A stretch of 64,000 nt of DNA from Alcaligenaceae bacterium (GTDB taxonomy: Bacteria; Pseudomonadota; Gammaproteobacteria; Burkholderiales; Burkholderiaceae_B), in contig JACCER010000009.1 in assembly GCA_013416445.1 (NCBI GenBank), forward strand, positions 1 through 64,000. Reading direction: 5' to 3'. Made by a program: the position numbers and the translations under genes. The notes under the pieces were generated by a model that was not told the origin of the DNA, did no database searches, and saw only the letters and a list, made by a program, of their open reading frames with translations. Shown here one piece after another: positions 53,167 through 62,597 of the stretch (position 1 is the first letter of the stretch; each line of letters begins with the position of its first letter).

Positions 53167-53943
53167 ATGCGTTCGATTTTCAAGGGTTTGCTGGCAACAG
53201 CCTTGCTGGCCAGCCTGCCTTTCATTGGTGCCTCGGCCTTTGCAGCCAAAGCCCAGCTCTTGTCGACCCAGGGCAGTGACACAGGCAAGCCAAGTGTTAC
53301 CCTATCTACCGAAAGCATACGTAAAGGCTTTGCTGAACGCTTTCCCGGTATTGATATTGCCGATATCAAGCCTACGCCGTTTCCCGGTTTGTTCGAGGTC
53401 CAGATAGGCATGGATCTGCTGTACACCGATGCTCAGGTCAGTTACATATTGCAGGGTTCGCTGGTTGATGCCAAGACTCGTAAAGACTTGACCGCACAAC
53501 GCCTGGAACAGTTGTCGCAAGTGTCGTTTTCGGCTTTGCCGCTGGAACTGGCCGTCAAGCAGGTAAAGGGTAACGGCGCACGTAAGCTGGCTATCTTCGA
53601 GGACCCGAATTGCGGTTATTGCAAGCGTCTGCACGAAACCTTGCAACAAGTCGACAATACCACGGTTTATACCTTTCTTTTCCCTATCTTGTCGCCTGAT
53701 TCGGATATCAAGGCACGCAATATCTGGTGCGCCAAAGATCAGGCTGCCACCTGGCGCGCCTGGATGATTGATGGCAAGACACCGCCAGAAGCCGTTTGCG
53801 AAACACCGGTTGAAACCGTGCTGGCCCTGGGCAAGAAAATGAGGGTACAAGGCACGCCTGCCATTATTTTTGCCGACGGCAGCCGAGTCAATGGCGCATT
53901 GCCGCTAGATGCCTTGCAACAGAAGCTGGATACGCTGAATTAG
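53167..53943 (+). CDS. dsbC: Thiol:disulfide interchange protein DsbC
   Basis: 258 residues. Signal peptide to about residue 26. N-terminal dimerisation domain (about 40-100), then thioredoxin-fold catalytic domain with FEDPNCGYCKRLHETL (CxxC) and the cis-Pro loop RVQGTPAIIFADG. Periplasmic disulfide isomerase kept reduced by DsbD (not in the window). A second Cys pair (WCAKD, VCETP) matches the structural disulfide of DsbC. Confidence 0.95.
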   Translation: MRSIFKGLLATALLASLPFIGASAFAAKAQLLSTQGSDTGKPSVTLSTESIRKGFAERFPGIDIADIKPTPFPGLFEVQIGMDLLYTDAQVSYILQGSLVDAKTRKDLTAQRLEQLSQVSFSALPLELAVKQVKGNGARKLAIFEDPNCGYCKRLHETLQQVDNTTVYTFLFPILSPDSDIKARNIWCAKDQAATWRAWMIDGKTPPEAVCETPVETVLALGKKMRVQGTPAIIFADGSRVNGALPLDALQQKLDTLN

Positions 53944-54087
53944 TGTAATCCGACGTTAACAGTCCGAGTATGTCCAAACGCTATGCATTTGCATGACGGG
54001 TCACGCTACAGCTTTGGATGCGTCGGGAATGGCTTTTTGTTCCTGGCGGGCAGGCGTGTGTTTTGTGTGGTTTTTTCGTTCTTGTGA

Positions 54088-54304
54088 AAGTCGGGTGTGT
54101 CAGGGGCTGTTTCGGCTTCACGCGCTGCGCCCCTGACGGGGTTCCCGTTACGGTCAGCACCATCGAGGCGTCCGCGGAACTCGCCCGGTCGGACCAGTGG
54201 TCCGACAAGCGCCGGGCTCAGACAGCCGCGGCCTTGCCTCCTCGATGGCGCTGACCGTAACGGCTTGCGCAAGGCGCCTGCACAGCCCCCGACACACCCG
54301 ACTT
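54088..54304. repeat. Palindrome A of copy 3
   Basis: Exactly as long as in copy 2 (217 bp). Arms 54088-54110 and 54282-54304 carry one mismatch (gtcagg for gtcggg), and the inner arm near 54160 one mismatch (cagcacc for cagcgcc). The centre GTCGGACCA-G-TGGTCCGAC is intact. Confidence 0.9.
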
Positions 54305-54412
54305 TTTACATCAATGTAGCTTGGATCAGCCTATTCATGGCCAACCAGCCGCACCAGTAAAACCAGCAGCTCAGGCCGTCAGGCCGGCCAATTTTCTGTT
54401 ACGCAGTTGTCT

Positions 54413-54581
54413 GGGGTGGGTGAAGCTCAGTGCGGCGGTAGGCGTGCGCCGCGTGCTGACGAAGGGAAGCCGGGGGGTGTCGTCGGCCGCTGTCTGAGCG
54501 CAGCGAGTTCGGCCGACGCCCGGCTGTACGAGGCAGACGCGGAAACAAGCACGCCGTGCCGCACTGAGCTTCACCCACCCC
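54413..54581. repeat. Palindrome B of copy 3
   Basis: Arms 54413-54436 and 54558-54581 form a perfect 24-bp inverted repeat identical to that of copy 2; the module length (169 bp) is also identical. Confidence 0.9.
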
Positions 54582-54582
54582 A

Positions 54583-54678
54583 GACAACGTCATAAGAAAC
54601 CGACAACGTCATAAAAAACCAGACGACATTACCAGAGATAGACAATGTCACTAGAACCCGACAGCGTCGTTAATAGCC
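54583..54678 (+). repeat. 19-bp tandem array, five decaying units (copy 3)
   Basis: Units start at 54583, 54602, 54622, 54641 and 54660 (one is 20 bp). The first two are close to GACAACGTCATAAGAACC; the last three drift. The array ends 18 bp before the stop codon of the convergent gene. Confidence 0.88.
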
Positions 54679-54696
54679 ATGGCAGCAGGTATCGCG

Positions 54697-57600
54697 CTAA
54701 CCCGAGCTACGCAGCAAGGCGGTGAACTCGTCGGCGGGCAAGGGCTTGCTGAAGAAATAGCCTTGGTAATTATCGCAACCCAGCTTCTTCAAGGCGTTTA
54801 GTTGTTCCTGGGTTTCAACCCCTTCTGCTGTTACCGCCAGGTGCAAGGATTTCGCCATGGCGATGACGGCGGTAACAATGGCCGCATCGTTGGCCTCGGA
54901 AGTCAGCCCCTGCACAAACGACTGATCCACCTTCAGCACGCTGACGGGCAATTGTTTCAGGTAGGCCAGGCTGGAATAGCCTGTGCCGAAGTCGTCGATG
55001 GCCAGATTCACGCCCATATCATGAATATTGTTCAGCAACACAATGGCGCTGGCGGCGTTGTCCATAATGGCTGTTTCAGTGACTTCCAGTTCAAGGTATT
55101 CAGGGCGCAGCCTGGTGTAGGCTAGCGTATGCTGGATGCGCTCGCGCAGGTCAGCCTGCCTGAATTGGCGCGGCGACAGGTTGATCGCCATGACGATGGG
55201 CGGCAGGCCTTGTTCTTGCCAGGACATTGCCTGAGCACAGGCCGTGCGCAAGACCCATTCACCTATCGGGATAATGAGCCCGCTTTCTTCAGCCAGAGGT
55301 ATGAACTGCCCGGGAGGAATCAGTCCGTGATCAGCGCAGTTCCAGCGTATCAGGGCTTCGGCGCCTATGATTTTGCCAGTCTGCATGGATACTTTGGGCT
55401 GGTAATGCAGGATGAGTTCGTTCTTGTCGATGGCGTTGCGCAGCAGGTTGCGCATTTCCAGCTTTTCGGTAGCGCGGATATTGAGATCGTGAGAATAAAA
55501 AACATAGGTATTGCGCCCTTGGGATTTGGCATGATACATCGCGATATCGGCAATGCGCAGTAGCGCTTCGCCGTGGTCGGCGTCGTCAGGGAATATGCTG
55601 ATGCCTTGGCTGATCGTCATGAATACCTCACGGCCCTCCACCTTGAACGGCCTTTGAAAGCAGCTTTTCAGATGGGTTGCAGCGCTTGCCGCCTGGGGTT
55701 TGCCTGTAATGTCTTCCAGAAGCAGTACAAATTCATCGCCCCCAACCCGGGCGATGGTACGCACCTGAGGCATGGCCGACCTTAATATACGGCTTACTTT
55801 CTTCAGCGCTTTGTCGCCGGTAAAGTGGCCCAGAGTGTCGTTGATTTCTTTGAACGCATCGATATCAACATATAGCAGAGCAAATCGCTGATGATTGTGT
55901 TTGGCGTGCGACGTGGCATGCATCAGCCTTTCCAGCAGCAGGCTACGGTTGGGCAGGCTGGTGAGAGTATCGTGGGTAGCCAGATAATTCAGCTGTTGAT
56001 TTACTTTCTGTTGCTCGGTGATGTCGTCCGCGATGCCCAGCAGGTATTTGGGCTTGCCCTCGGCGTCCAGTAACGGCAGCTTCTTGGTTTGCAGTAGTCG
56101 AATCTCGCCTGATTTTGTAGTGATGAGTTCGTTGAAAGAGGACACCTTGCCTGTACCGTTTAATGCGGCGCGATCTTTGCTGGCAGACAAGGCTGCCTGC
56201 TCCGCCGGGAAAAGCTCATGGTCGGTTTTACCGATGATGTCTTTTTCGCGAAAGCCGGTCAGGGCTTCGCCAGCAGGGTTCATACTGACAAAACGGAGGT
56301 CCTGGGCATCTTTTACAAACACCATGCTTGGTATGTTGTTGATGACCAGTCCTAGGAATGCCTGGCTGCGGCGTACTTCGTTGGCGGCGCGCAGGGCCGA
56401 CAGCCCAAAAGACAAATCGTTGGCGGTTTCTGTGAGCAACTGAATTTCTTCCGACCCAAAAGCTTGTGGATCGGTTGAAAATATACCCAAGCCGCCTATC
56501 ACGGTGCCTGCCACCTGCAAGGGCAGCCCGATGGCAGAAGCGCAGCCATGGGCGGCCGCCTCTGTGCGCCACTGAGCGCGTTCGGTAGCTATTGATAAGT
56601 CTTGGAAAACCTGTGTGGCGCCGCTATGGGTGGCCCTGGTAACCGGCTCGTGGTCGGTGCTGCGCTCGTTCCAGCTGCTGCGGGCAAAGCTGGTCAGCAA
56701 TTTGTCGTTGGCGCCCGAGTGCGCCTGCAACTGTAGCGGCATGGAAGGATCAGTTGGTACATAGCCGACCCAGGCCAGTTCGTACCCACCGATCTCCTGG
56801 ATAACCTCACAGACATCGGCGAGCAGTTTTTTTTCGCTGTGTGCGCGCAAGACGGCGCCGTTGGTGGCGCTGCGCACGGCTTGCACCCGGCTGATACGCA
56901 ACAAGGCCAGATGCTTGTGCTGCAGTTGCTCGGCCATATCGTCGAACTGGCGCGCCAGGCTGCCGATTTCGTCGCTGTTGTTGCCCAGGCCGGTGCGTGC
57001 GCTGAAATCACCTAGGCCTAGTCGTGTTGCAGTACGGTTCAGCACGCTGATCGGCCTGATGACCAGCCAGTTGCTAAGTAACCAGGCCGCCGCCAGCGCT
57101 AGTAGCGACCCTATGATGACCACCAGCCAGTTGCGCAGGGTGGTGCGTCGAACGGCGGCTTGTGGTTCGGCCAGGGGTACTCCGATCCGCAGGTAGAGCG
57201 TGTTTGCTACAGAAGCGTATAAAGGCAGGTAGGCCGTCGTGTTGAGTACGCCGTTGCGCCAGGTTTCGCGTTGGGTCTGCACGCCGCTAGGATCGAGTTT
57301 GGTTTTTATCTGATCCCGGTAACGCGCATTTTGGCCTGTGGGTTCGTATTCTGGGGCGGCGGCCAGCACATTTCCCGAGCTGTCCAGTATGGTTGCCGCA
57401 ATTCCTTGGAAACGTGGCGAACTGTCCAATGCCCGATTCAAGGCTGCTGCCAGTGACGTCACGTTCAGCGAGATGGCGATAATGCGTGTGATATTTTGCT
57501 GATCATCCCTGACAGGGTGGGCAAACACACCAATGGTATAGGTGTTGTTCAGGCTGATGCGCAAGCCGCTAATGATGGTGGCTTTGCTTCCCATGATTTT

Positions 57601-57996
57601 CTGGAAATCGGGTGCATCGGCCAAATTGATGGGCTTGGCTTGTGGCTGGCCCGAGCATGTCAGGTCGCCATTGGGAAGAATGACTACTATGTTTTTCAGG
57701 TAAAAAGAGCGTTGCAGTGTTGCTGCAAGAAGCTCATCGCAGGCGGGGCCGTCTTGACGTAGTTCAGGGGCAGCCGCCAGATTGCCCAAGATCTGACTGG
57801 GATCAGGCAGGGTTTCTTTGGCGATGGTTGCAATCTGGTAGGTCAGGGATTCGGCTTCGTGCACCAGGGTTTGGTAGGCTGCCCGGTTATTCTGGATGCC
57901 CTGGAAGATCAGCATGGCAACGGCAGGCAACAAGGCTGCCAGAATCAGCAAGAGCAGGCGTACACGAAGGCTGGCTGACGATAGGCATAGGCGCAT
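54697..57996 (-). CDS. Membrane sensor with Cache, HAMP, GAF, PAS, GGDEF and EAL domains
   Basis: 1099 residues. TM1 at about 12-33; periplasmic Cache-like region about 35-280; TM2 about 285-308; HAMP about 309-365; GAF about 380-540; PAS about 545-670 (LVINNIPSMVFVKDAQDLRF); GGDEF about 690-845; EAL about 860-1095. The cyclase signature RVGGDEFVLLL is intact but no RxxD inhibitory site lies five residues before it. The phosphodiesterase motifs GAEALIRW, VTET, IDDFGTGYSSLAYL, KVDQSF and AEGVET are all intact. It should make and/or cleave cyclic di-GMP in response to a periplasmic signal; net direction unknown. Confidence 0.93.
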   Translation of the reverse strand: MRLCLSSASLRVRLLLLILAALLPAVAMLIFQGIQNNRAAYQTLVHEAESLTYQIATIAKETLPDPSQILGNLAAAPELRQDGPACDELLAATLQRSFYLKNIVVILPNGDLTCSGQPQAKPINLADAPDFQKIMGSKATIISGLRISLNNTYTIGVFAHPVRDDQQNITRIIAISLNVTSLAAALNRALDSSPRFQGIAATILDSSGNVLAAAPEYEPTGQNARYRDQIKTKLDPSGVQTQRETWRNGVLNTTAYLPLYASVANTLYLRIGVPLAEPQAAVRRTTLRNWLVVIIGSLLALAAAWLLSNWLVIRPISVLNRTATRLGLGDFSARTGLGNNSDEIGSLARQFDDMAEQLQHKHLALLRISRVQAVRSATNGAVLRAHSEKKLLADVCEVIQEIGGYELAWVGYVPTDPSMPLQLQAHSGANDKLLTSFARSSWNERSTDHEPVTRATHSGATQVFQDLSIATERAQWRTEAAAHGCASAIGLPLQVAGTVIGGLGIFSTDPQAFGSEEIQLLTETANDLSFGLSALRAANEVRRSQAFLGLVINNIPSMVFVKDAQDLRFVSMNPAGEALTGFREKDIIGKTDHELFPAEQAALSASKDRAALNGTGKVSSFNELITTKSGEIRLLQTKKLPLLDAEGKPKYLLGIADDITEQQKVNQQLNYLATHDTLTSLPNRSLLLERLMHATSHAKHNHQRFALLYVDIDAFKEINDTLGHFTGDKALKKVSRILRSAMPQVRTIARVGGDEFVLLLEDITGKPQAASAATHLKSCFQRPFKVEGREVFMTISQGISIFPDDADHGEALLRIADIAMYHAKSQGRNTYVFYSHDLNIRATEKLEMRNLLRNAIDKNELILHYQPKVSMQTGKIIGAEALIRWNCADHGLIPPGQFIPLAEESGLIIPIGEWVLRTACAQAMSWQEQGLPPIVMAINLSPRQFRQADLRERIQHTLAYTRLRPEYLELEVTETAIMDNAASAIVLLNNIHDMGVNLAIDDFGTGYSSLAYLKQLPVSVLKVDQSFVQGLTSEANDAAIVTAVIAMAKSLHLAVTAEGVETQEQLNALKKLGCDNYQGYFFSKPLPADEFTALLRSSG

Positions 57997-58137
57997 GGTG
58001 ATTTTGGAAGTGTTCAGTTAAGCAGACTGGATCTGTATGCCGTCTGCCTGAATGGAATTTACCATAACTGCCAAGGTGCGAAACCAAACGTCTCTCTTGT
58101 AACTAATTGTACTGATGTCCGTCATTTATGTTGAGTC

Positions 58138-59574
58138 TTAGTCAATGCTTTTGACCGCGCCGCGATTTGTGATTATCGTTTGCGCATTGGTGTATTCAAG
58201 TAGGCCAGCCAGGCCATTTTCCGTGCCCAGGCCAGATTGCTTGTGACCACCAAATGTGTAGGTGGGCGACAGTTCGTGTATGGTGTTGATCCATACGGTG
58301 CCCGCTTCCAGCCGATTGGCCAGTTGGCGTGCATGATCCAGGTCTTTGCTCCAGACCGATGCGCCCAGGCCGAAAATCGTGTCATTGGCTCGGCGCACAA
58401 CCTCGTTTTCGTCTGAAAATTTAAGCAGTGGCAAAACTGGCCCGAAAGCTTCTTCGGCAACCACGCGTGCATCATCGGGCGGGTTATCAACGATGGCAAT
58501 GGGGATAAAGTAACCTTTGCTGTCAGGCACGTCTCCGCCCAGCAAAAATTTGATCCCTTGAGCATGGGTGTCTTGCAATAATTGTCGCACGCGATTGAAC
58601 TGGGGCTGATTCTGGATAGGGCCGATTTGTGTGCCAGCATGGGCACCGTTGCCAACCTTGACTTTTTTTGCATAACTGACAAAGGCGCTGGCGAACTGGT
58701 CGTAGATGCTGGCATGGATATACATGCGCTTGGAGGCCAGGCAGAATTGGGCGTTGTTGGAGTAGGCAGCCCAAAACAGACGAGGAACCCATGCTTCTAT
58801 GTCGGCATCGGCAAGAATAATGGCGGGATCGTTGCCGCCTAGTTCAAGGGTAACGCGCTTGAGCGTTGTTGATGCGCTGCGCATGATGGCTCTGCCGGTG
58901 GGGGTAGAGCCGGTAAAGGCGATTTTGTCTATGCCTGGGTGTTCGGTCAGCCATGGCCCCAGGCGGTCAGAGCCCGACAGCACGCTGAAGACACCCGCTG
59001 GCAGCAGGTCGCGAATCAGTTCACCCAGCTTTAGTGAGGTTAGGGGGGTAAAGGGGGACGGCTTAAGAATCAGGGTATTGCCCGCCACGAGCGCAGGTGC
59101 GATTTTCCATATGGCAAGCGTCATGGGGAAATTCCATGGAGAAATGGCGGCGACTACGCCTATGGGCACATGGCGGGTTTCTATGTGCTTGTCAGCCGTA
59201 TCTGTAAAAACCTGTACTGGGGGCGCCAACTTGGCGGTTTCTTGCAGCCAATGTAGACAGCGGTCGATTTCCGATTCGGCGTCGGCTAAGGGTTTGCCTT
59301 GCTCTTGTGTTAACAGTGCGGCAAAGTCGGTTTTGTGTTCGGCCAGGCGTTCGCTTATTTGGCGTACCAAAGCCTGCCTGCGTTCAAGAGGAGTGGTGCT
59401 CCAGCCAGGGAAAGCTCGCCGTGCCGCGGCAATTGCCGCATCGACCTGTTCGTGGGTGGCGTCGGGTGCATTGGCGATCACTTGTTCGGTGGCCGGGTTG
59501 ATCACGGTAAATGTTTCAGTCGACGTAGCGGCTGCGCCGTCTATCGTCATGGTGTAGTGATGATCGAGCTTCAT
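58138..59574 (-). CDS. NAD(P)-dependent aldehyde dehydrogenase
   Basis: 478 residues, ALDH superfamily. SPWNFPMTLAIWKIAPALVAG and ILKPSPFTPL (cofactor binding), FTGSTPTGRAIM, catalytic Glu in LELGGNDPAIIL, catalytic Cys in NNAQFCLASKRMYIH, and a late PFGPVLPLL-like motif (AFGPVLPLLKF). Resembles succinate-semialdehyde or related short-chain aldehyde dehydrogenases; substrate not determined. Lies 45 bp after a branched-chain-type solute-binding protein gene, probably one operon. Confidence 0.93.
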   Translation of the reverse strand: MKLDHHYTMTIDGAAATSTETFTVINPATEQVIANAPDATHEQVDAAIAAARRAFPGWSTTPLERRQALVRQISERLAEHKTDFAALLTQEQGKPLADAESEIDRCLHWLQETAKLAPPVQVFTDTADKHIETRHVPIGVVAAISPWNFPMTLAIWKIAPALVAGNTLILKPSPFTPLTSLKLGELIRDLLPAGVFSVLSGSDRLGPWLTEHPGIDKIAFTGSTPTGRAIMRSASTTLKRVTLELGGNDPAIILADADIEAWVPRLFWAAYSNNAQFCLASKRMYIHASIYDQFASAFVSYAKKVKVGNGAHAGTQIGPIQNQPQFNRVRQLLQDTHAQGIKFLLGGDVPDSKGYFIPIAIVDNPPDDARVVAEEAFGPVLPLLKFSDENEVVRRANDTIFGLGASVWSKDLDHARQLANRLEAGTVWINTIHELSPTYTFGGHKQSGLGTENGLAGLLEYTNAQTIITNRGAVKSID

Positions 59575-59619
59575 GGGGTGTTTTCCCGTTAAGGTGTTTG
59601 TGCCGGCCAGGCATGCAGG

Positions 59620-60825
59620 TTATTGCACCAGTTTGCAGCCGCCTTGATCCATAGGCCGGAAAGCCTGCTCGCCGGGTGTTGTGCCCACCACTTTGTAGAG
59701 GTCCCATTCGCCTTTGGATTCGGCGGGTGTCTTTACTTGGTACAGGTACATGTCGCGTACTACCCGGCCATCCTTGCGTAAGCTGCCGTTGGTGGTCATG
59801 AAGTCGTTGATAGGCGTGGCCCGCATTTGCGCCATGACTTGATCAGTGTCTTTGGTGCCTACCGCCTTGATGGCGTTCAGGTAGTGAATGACAGCGCTGT
59901 AAGTGCCTGCCTGTGTCATGGTGGGCATGGTTCCGTTGCGCTGGTGGAAACGTTGTGACCAGGCGCGGGTCTGGTCGTTTTGGTCCCAGTAGAACGCTTC
60001 AGTCAGGTAAAGTCCCTGGGCGGTAGGCAAGCCGATGGCTTTGATGTCAGTCAGGAAGGTGATGAAGGCGGCCATTTTTTGCTCGCCCTTGCCCAGGCCG
60101 AATTCCGCAGCCTGCTTAAGCGTGGTGACGGTGTCGTTGCCGCCATTGGCCAGACCAATCACCTTGGCTTTCGAGCTTTGGGCCTGTAGCAGGTAAGAAC
60201 TGAAGTCGGGCGCGCCAAGAGGGTGGGTGGATGTGCCCAGTACCTTGCCGCCGAGTTCTTTGATGACTTCGGTGGCATCGCGCTCTAGCGCCTTGCCAAA
60301 GGCGTAGTCGACAGTAATGAAATGCCAGGTGTCGCCACCTTCTTTCATGACAGCGGCACCAGTGCCACGAGCTGTGGAGTAGGTGTCGTAGGTCCAGTGG
60401 GCGGTATATGGCGAGCAGCTCTTGCCAGTCAGGTCGGAGGTTGCCGCGCTAGTCACGAGCACGATTTTTTTCTTTTCTTCTGCCAGCATGCTGACCGCTA
60501 AGGCCAGGCCGGAAGATGGCAGGTCGGTGATCATGTCCACGCCTTCGACATCAAACCATTGCCGCGCTTGGTTGGACGCGATATCGACTTTGTTTTGTGT
60601 GTCGGCATAAAGGACTTCTATGGGCTGGCCCAGCACTTTACCGCCGAAATCTTCAACCGCCATGCGCGCGGCATCGATTAGGCCTTTGCCGCCGATGGCG
60701 GAGTAGATGGAGCTCAAGTCGCCAAGTACGCCAATTTTTACGGGCTGTGCAGCAGGTTGAGCGGCAATGGCTGGTGCGCACAACAAAGCGGCAGCGGTTA
60801 ACGCCACCCGGCTTTTTGTTTTCAT
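59620..60825 (-). CDS. Branched-chain-type ABC transporter substrate-binding protein (LivK-like)
   Basis: 401 residues from the ATG at 60825 (GGGGA five bases upstream). Sec signal peptide ends near AIAAQPA. Periplasmic binding protein type I (ANF receptor) fold: VKIGVLGDLSSIYSAIGGKG at about residues 29-48, VDMITDLPSSGLALAVS, and ITVDYAFGKALERD. Such proteins bind amino acids, amides, urea or aromatic acids. No permease or ATPase genes are adjacent in this window, so its transporter partners must be elsewhere. Confidence 0.9.
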   Translation of the reverse strand: MKTKSRVALTAAALLCAPAIAAQPAAQPVKIGVLGDLSSIYSAIGGKGLIDAARMAVEDFGGKVLGQPIEVLYADTQNKVDIASNQARQWFDVEGVDMITDLPSSGLALAVSMLAEEKKKIVLVTSAATSDLTGKSCSPYTAHWTYDTYSTARGTGAAVMKEGGDTWHFITVDYAFGKALERDATEVIKELGGKVLGTSTHPLGAPDFSSYLLQAQSSKAKVIGLANGGNDTVTTLKQAAEFGLGKGEQKMAAFITFLTDIKAIGLPTAQGLYLTEAFYWDQNDQTRAWSQRFHQRNGTMPTMTQAGTYSAVIHYLNAIKAVGTKDTDQVMAQMRATPINDFMTTNGSLRKDGRVVRDMYLYQVKTPAESKGEWDLYKVVGTTPGEQAFRPMDQGGCKLVQ

Positions 60826-60972
60826 TTTTGTCCCCAAATTTATGATCTTGTTTTTTTGATCTTAGGTAGGTGCTAATGCACTGTCCAGTACTTTATATTA
60901 AAGACGCAATAGTTTTTGATATATAACAATTGGTGTGGCTTAAACTGTCGGCGTAACTATTGGAGACCGAGC

Positions 60973-61584
60973 ATGACGCTTGATACATGGCTTATTTATC
61001 TTATGGCGGCGCTGGCCCTGTCGGTTGCGCCAGGCCCCAATGGCTTGTTGGCCCTTACCAACGGAGCCTTGTATGGTCTGCGTAAAACACTATTTGGTGT
61101 GTCAGGTGGTGCAGTGGGCTTTACGCTGGTCATAGGTCTGTCAATGATGGGTATAGGTGCGCTGCTCCAGGCCTCGGCGAGCATGTTGGCTGTACTGAAA
61201 TGGGTGGGTGGTGCTTACTTGATCTGGCTTGGAATCCAGGTGTGGCGTTCGCCTGCTCCCAATACCGACGCCAGCACGCAGCCCGGTGCCCGGCATGGTA
61301 TGGCCTTGTTCAGGCAAGGCTTTTTGTCGGCGGTTTCCAACCCCAAGGCCATTTTGTTTTTCGGCGCCTTCCTATCCCAGTTTATTGATCCGCAGCGCAG
61401 CCTGTTGCTACAGTTTGCAATTATGTCGGCAACGTTCGTCGTGGTCGAAATCATTACCGAGCTGCTTATTGCCAGCCTGGCCTTTCGTATTCGTCATTGG
61501 CTCAAGCGCAGTGGCCGACGCTTCAATCAGGTGTGTGGTGGGTTTTTCATGCTGATAGGAGGGTGGTTGCCTTTAAGCAGGTAG
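60973..61584 (+). CDS. LysE/RhtB family exporter
   Basis: 203 residues from MTLDTWLIYLMAA (GGAG upstream). Six hydrophobic segments; signature VAPGPNGLLALTNGALYGL at about residues 20-38 and FLSAVSNPKAILFFGAFLSQF at about 116-136. Likely exports an amino acid or related small solute. Stands alone, divergent from the solute-binding protein gene. Confidence 0.92.
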   Translation: MTLDTWLIYLMAALALSVAPGPNGLLALTNGALYGLRKTLFGVSGGAVGFTLVIGLSMMGIGALLQASASMLAVLKWVGGAYLIWLGIQVWRSPAPNTDASTQPGARHGMALFRQGFLSAVSNPKAILFFGAFLSQFIDPQRSLLLQFAIMSATFVVVEIITELLIASLAFRIRHWLKRSGRRFNQVCGGFFMLIGGWLPLSR

Positions 61585-61617
61585 CACTGAACCAAGCAGC
61601 GCAGCCGTATTCCTATA

Positions 61618-62583
61618 ATGAAGGTTTTTTCGCTTCCCATGTCACCTGATTACCCTAAGCTTGCCGCTACGCCCGGCAATACGGTTGCCACTGAGCTGGT
61701 CGCGGTGCTGGTGGCTGTGGCACAAGGCCAGCCTCGCGTACTGACCCGCGATTGCGCCCAGGCCTTGCCGGCTGGGCCGTTCGAGTCGTCGCACCGCTCT
61801 TTGCAAGCTGGCCTGCGCGCCTGGGTAGAGGCCCAGACTCATCACCCTTTGGGGTATGTCGAACAGTTGTATACCTTTGCCGATGGCGATCGTGCCAACC
61901 AGCAAGGGCAGCGCATCATTTCGGTCAGCTACCTTGGCCTGACCCGGGAACTCGACAATCCGGATATTGATACCGTGGGGTGGCAAGACTGGTATCGCTA
62001 CTTCCCCTGGGAAGACTGGCGCAACGGTCCACCTGAAATGATCGCCGAACAGATCATGCCGGCCTTGCTTGATTGGTCCGACCAGGCGCCGGCTGTCGCG
62101 CGACACCAGCGTCGCCACAGGGTGGCTTTTACCTTTGGCTCGGACGCCGCATGGAGCGAAGATATGGTGTTGCAGCGCTACGAATTGCTGTTCGAGGCCG
62201 GGCTGGTTCCCGAGGCGGCTCGCCGGTCTGGCGCTACGTCCGCCGCCCTGTTGCCGGGTGATGCCATGCGGCATGACCATCGTCGTATTCTGGCGACGGC
62301 CATGGCGCGTTTGCGGGCCAAGATCCGTTATCGCCCCGTGGTATTCGAGTTGATGCCGCCTGAATTTACGCTGTTGCAATTGCAGCACGCTTTCGAGGCA
62401 GTGGCTGGCCGCTGCCTGCACAAACAAAATTTTCGTCGCTTCATCGAGCAGCAGGCGCTGGTCGAAGAGACCGGTCAAATGACACGAGGTGCGGCAGGGC
62501 GGCCCGCAAAGCTATTCCAGTTCCGAGGCGATGTATTGCTGGAACGTGCTATTTCCGGCAGTAAGCTGCCCTTGGCAAGGTAA
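61618..62583 (+). CDS. NUDIX-like regulator with C-terminal winged helix (NrtR/COG4111 type)
   Basis: 321 residues (or 314 from 61639). The N-terminal part has a degenerate NUDIX fold (RVLTRDCAQALPAGPF, LGYVEQLYTFADGDR, ISVSYLGLTREL) in which the catalytic REXXEEXGU box is not recognisable. The C-terminal part PEFTLLQLQHAFEAVAGRCL ... NFRRFIEQQALVEETG ... GRPAKLFQF is the winged helix of NrtR-like proteins that sense ADP-ribose and control NAD genes. A regulatory rather than hydrolytic role is likely; targets are unknown here. Confidence 0.82.
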   Translation: MKVFSLPMSPDYPKLAATPGNTVATELVAVLVAVAQGQPRVLTRDCAQALPAGPFESSHRSLQAGLRAWVEAQTHHPLGYVEQLYTFADGDRANQQGQRIISVSYLGLTRELDNPDIDTVGWQDWYRYFPWEDWRNGPPEMIAEQIMPALLDWSDQAPAVARHQRRHRVAFTFGSDAAWSEDMVLQRYELLFEAGLVPEAARRSGATSAALLPGDAMRHDHRRILATAMARLRAKIRYRPVVFELMPPEFTLLQLQHAFEAVAGRCLHKQNFRRFIEQQALVEETGQMTRGAAGRPAKLFQFRGDVLLERAISGSKLPLAR

Positions 62584-62597
62584 GCCTGGCAACGGAA

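Larger units (their letters stand above)
54088..54678 (+). repeat. Composite palindrome/tandem repeat, complete copy 3
   Basis: Occupies the 753-bp gap between convergent dsbC (ends 53943) and the GGDEF/EAL gene (ends 54697). Same module order as copy 2: palindrome A 54088-54304, linker, palindrome B 54413-54581, 19-bp array 54583-54678. Sequence similarity to copy 2 begins slightly upstream, at about 54073. Positions 53944-54072 show nothing else clear. Confidence 0.92.
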
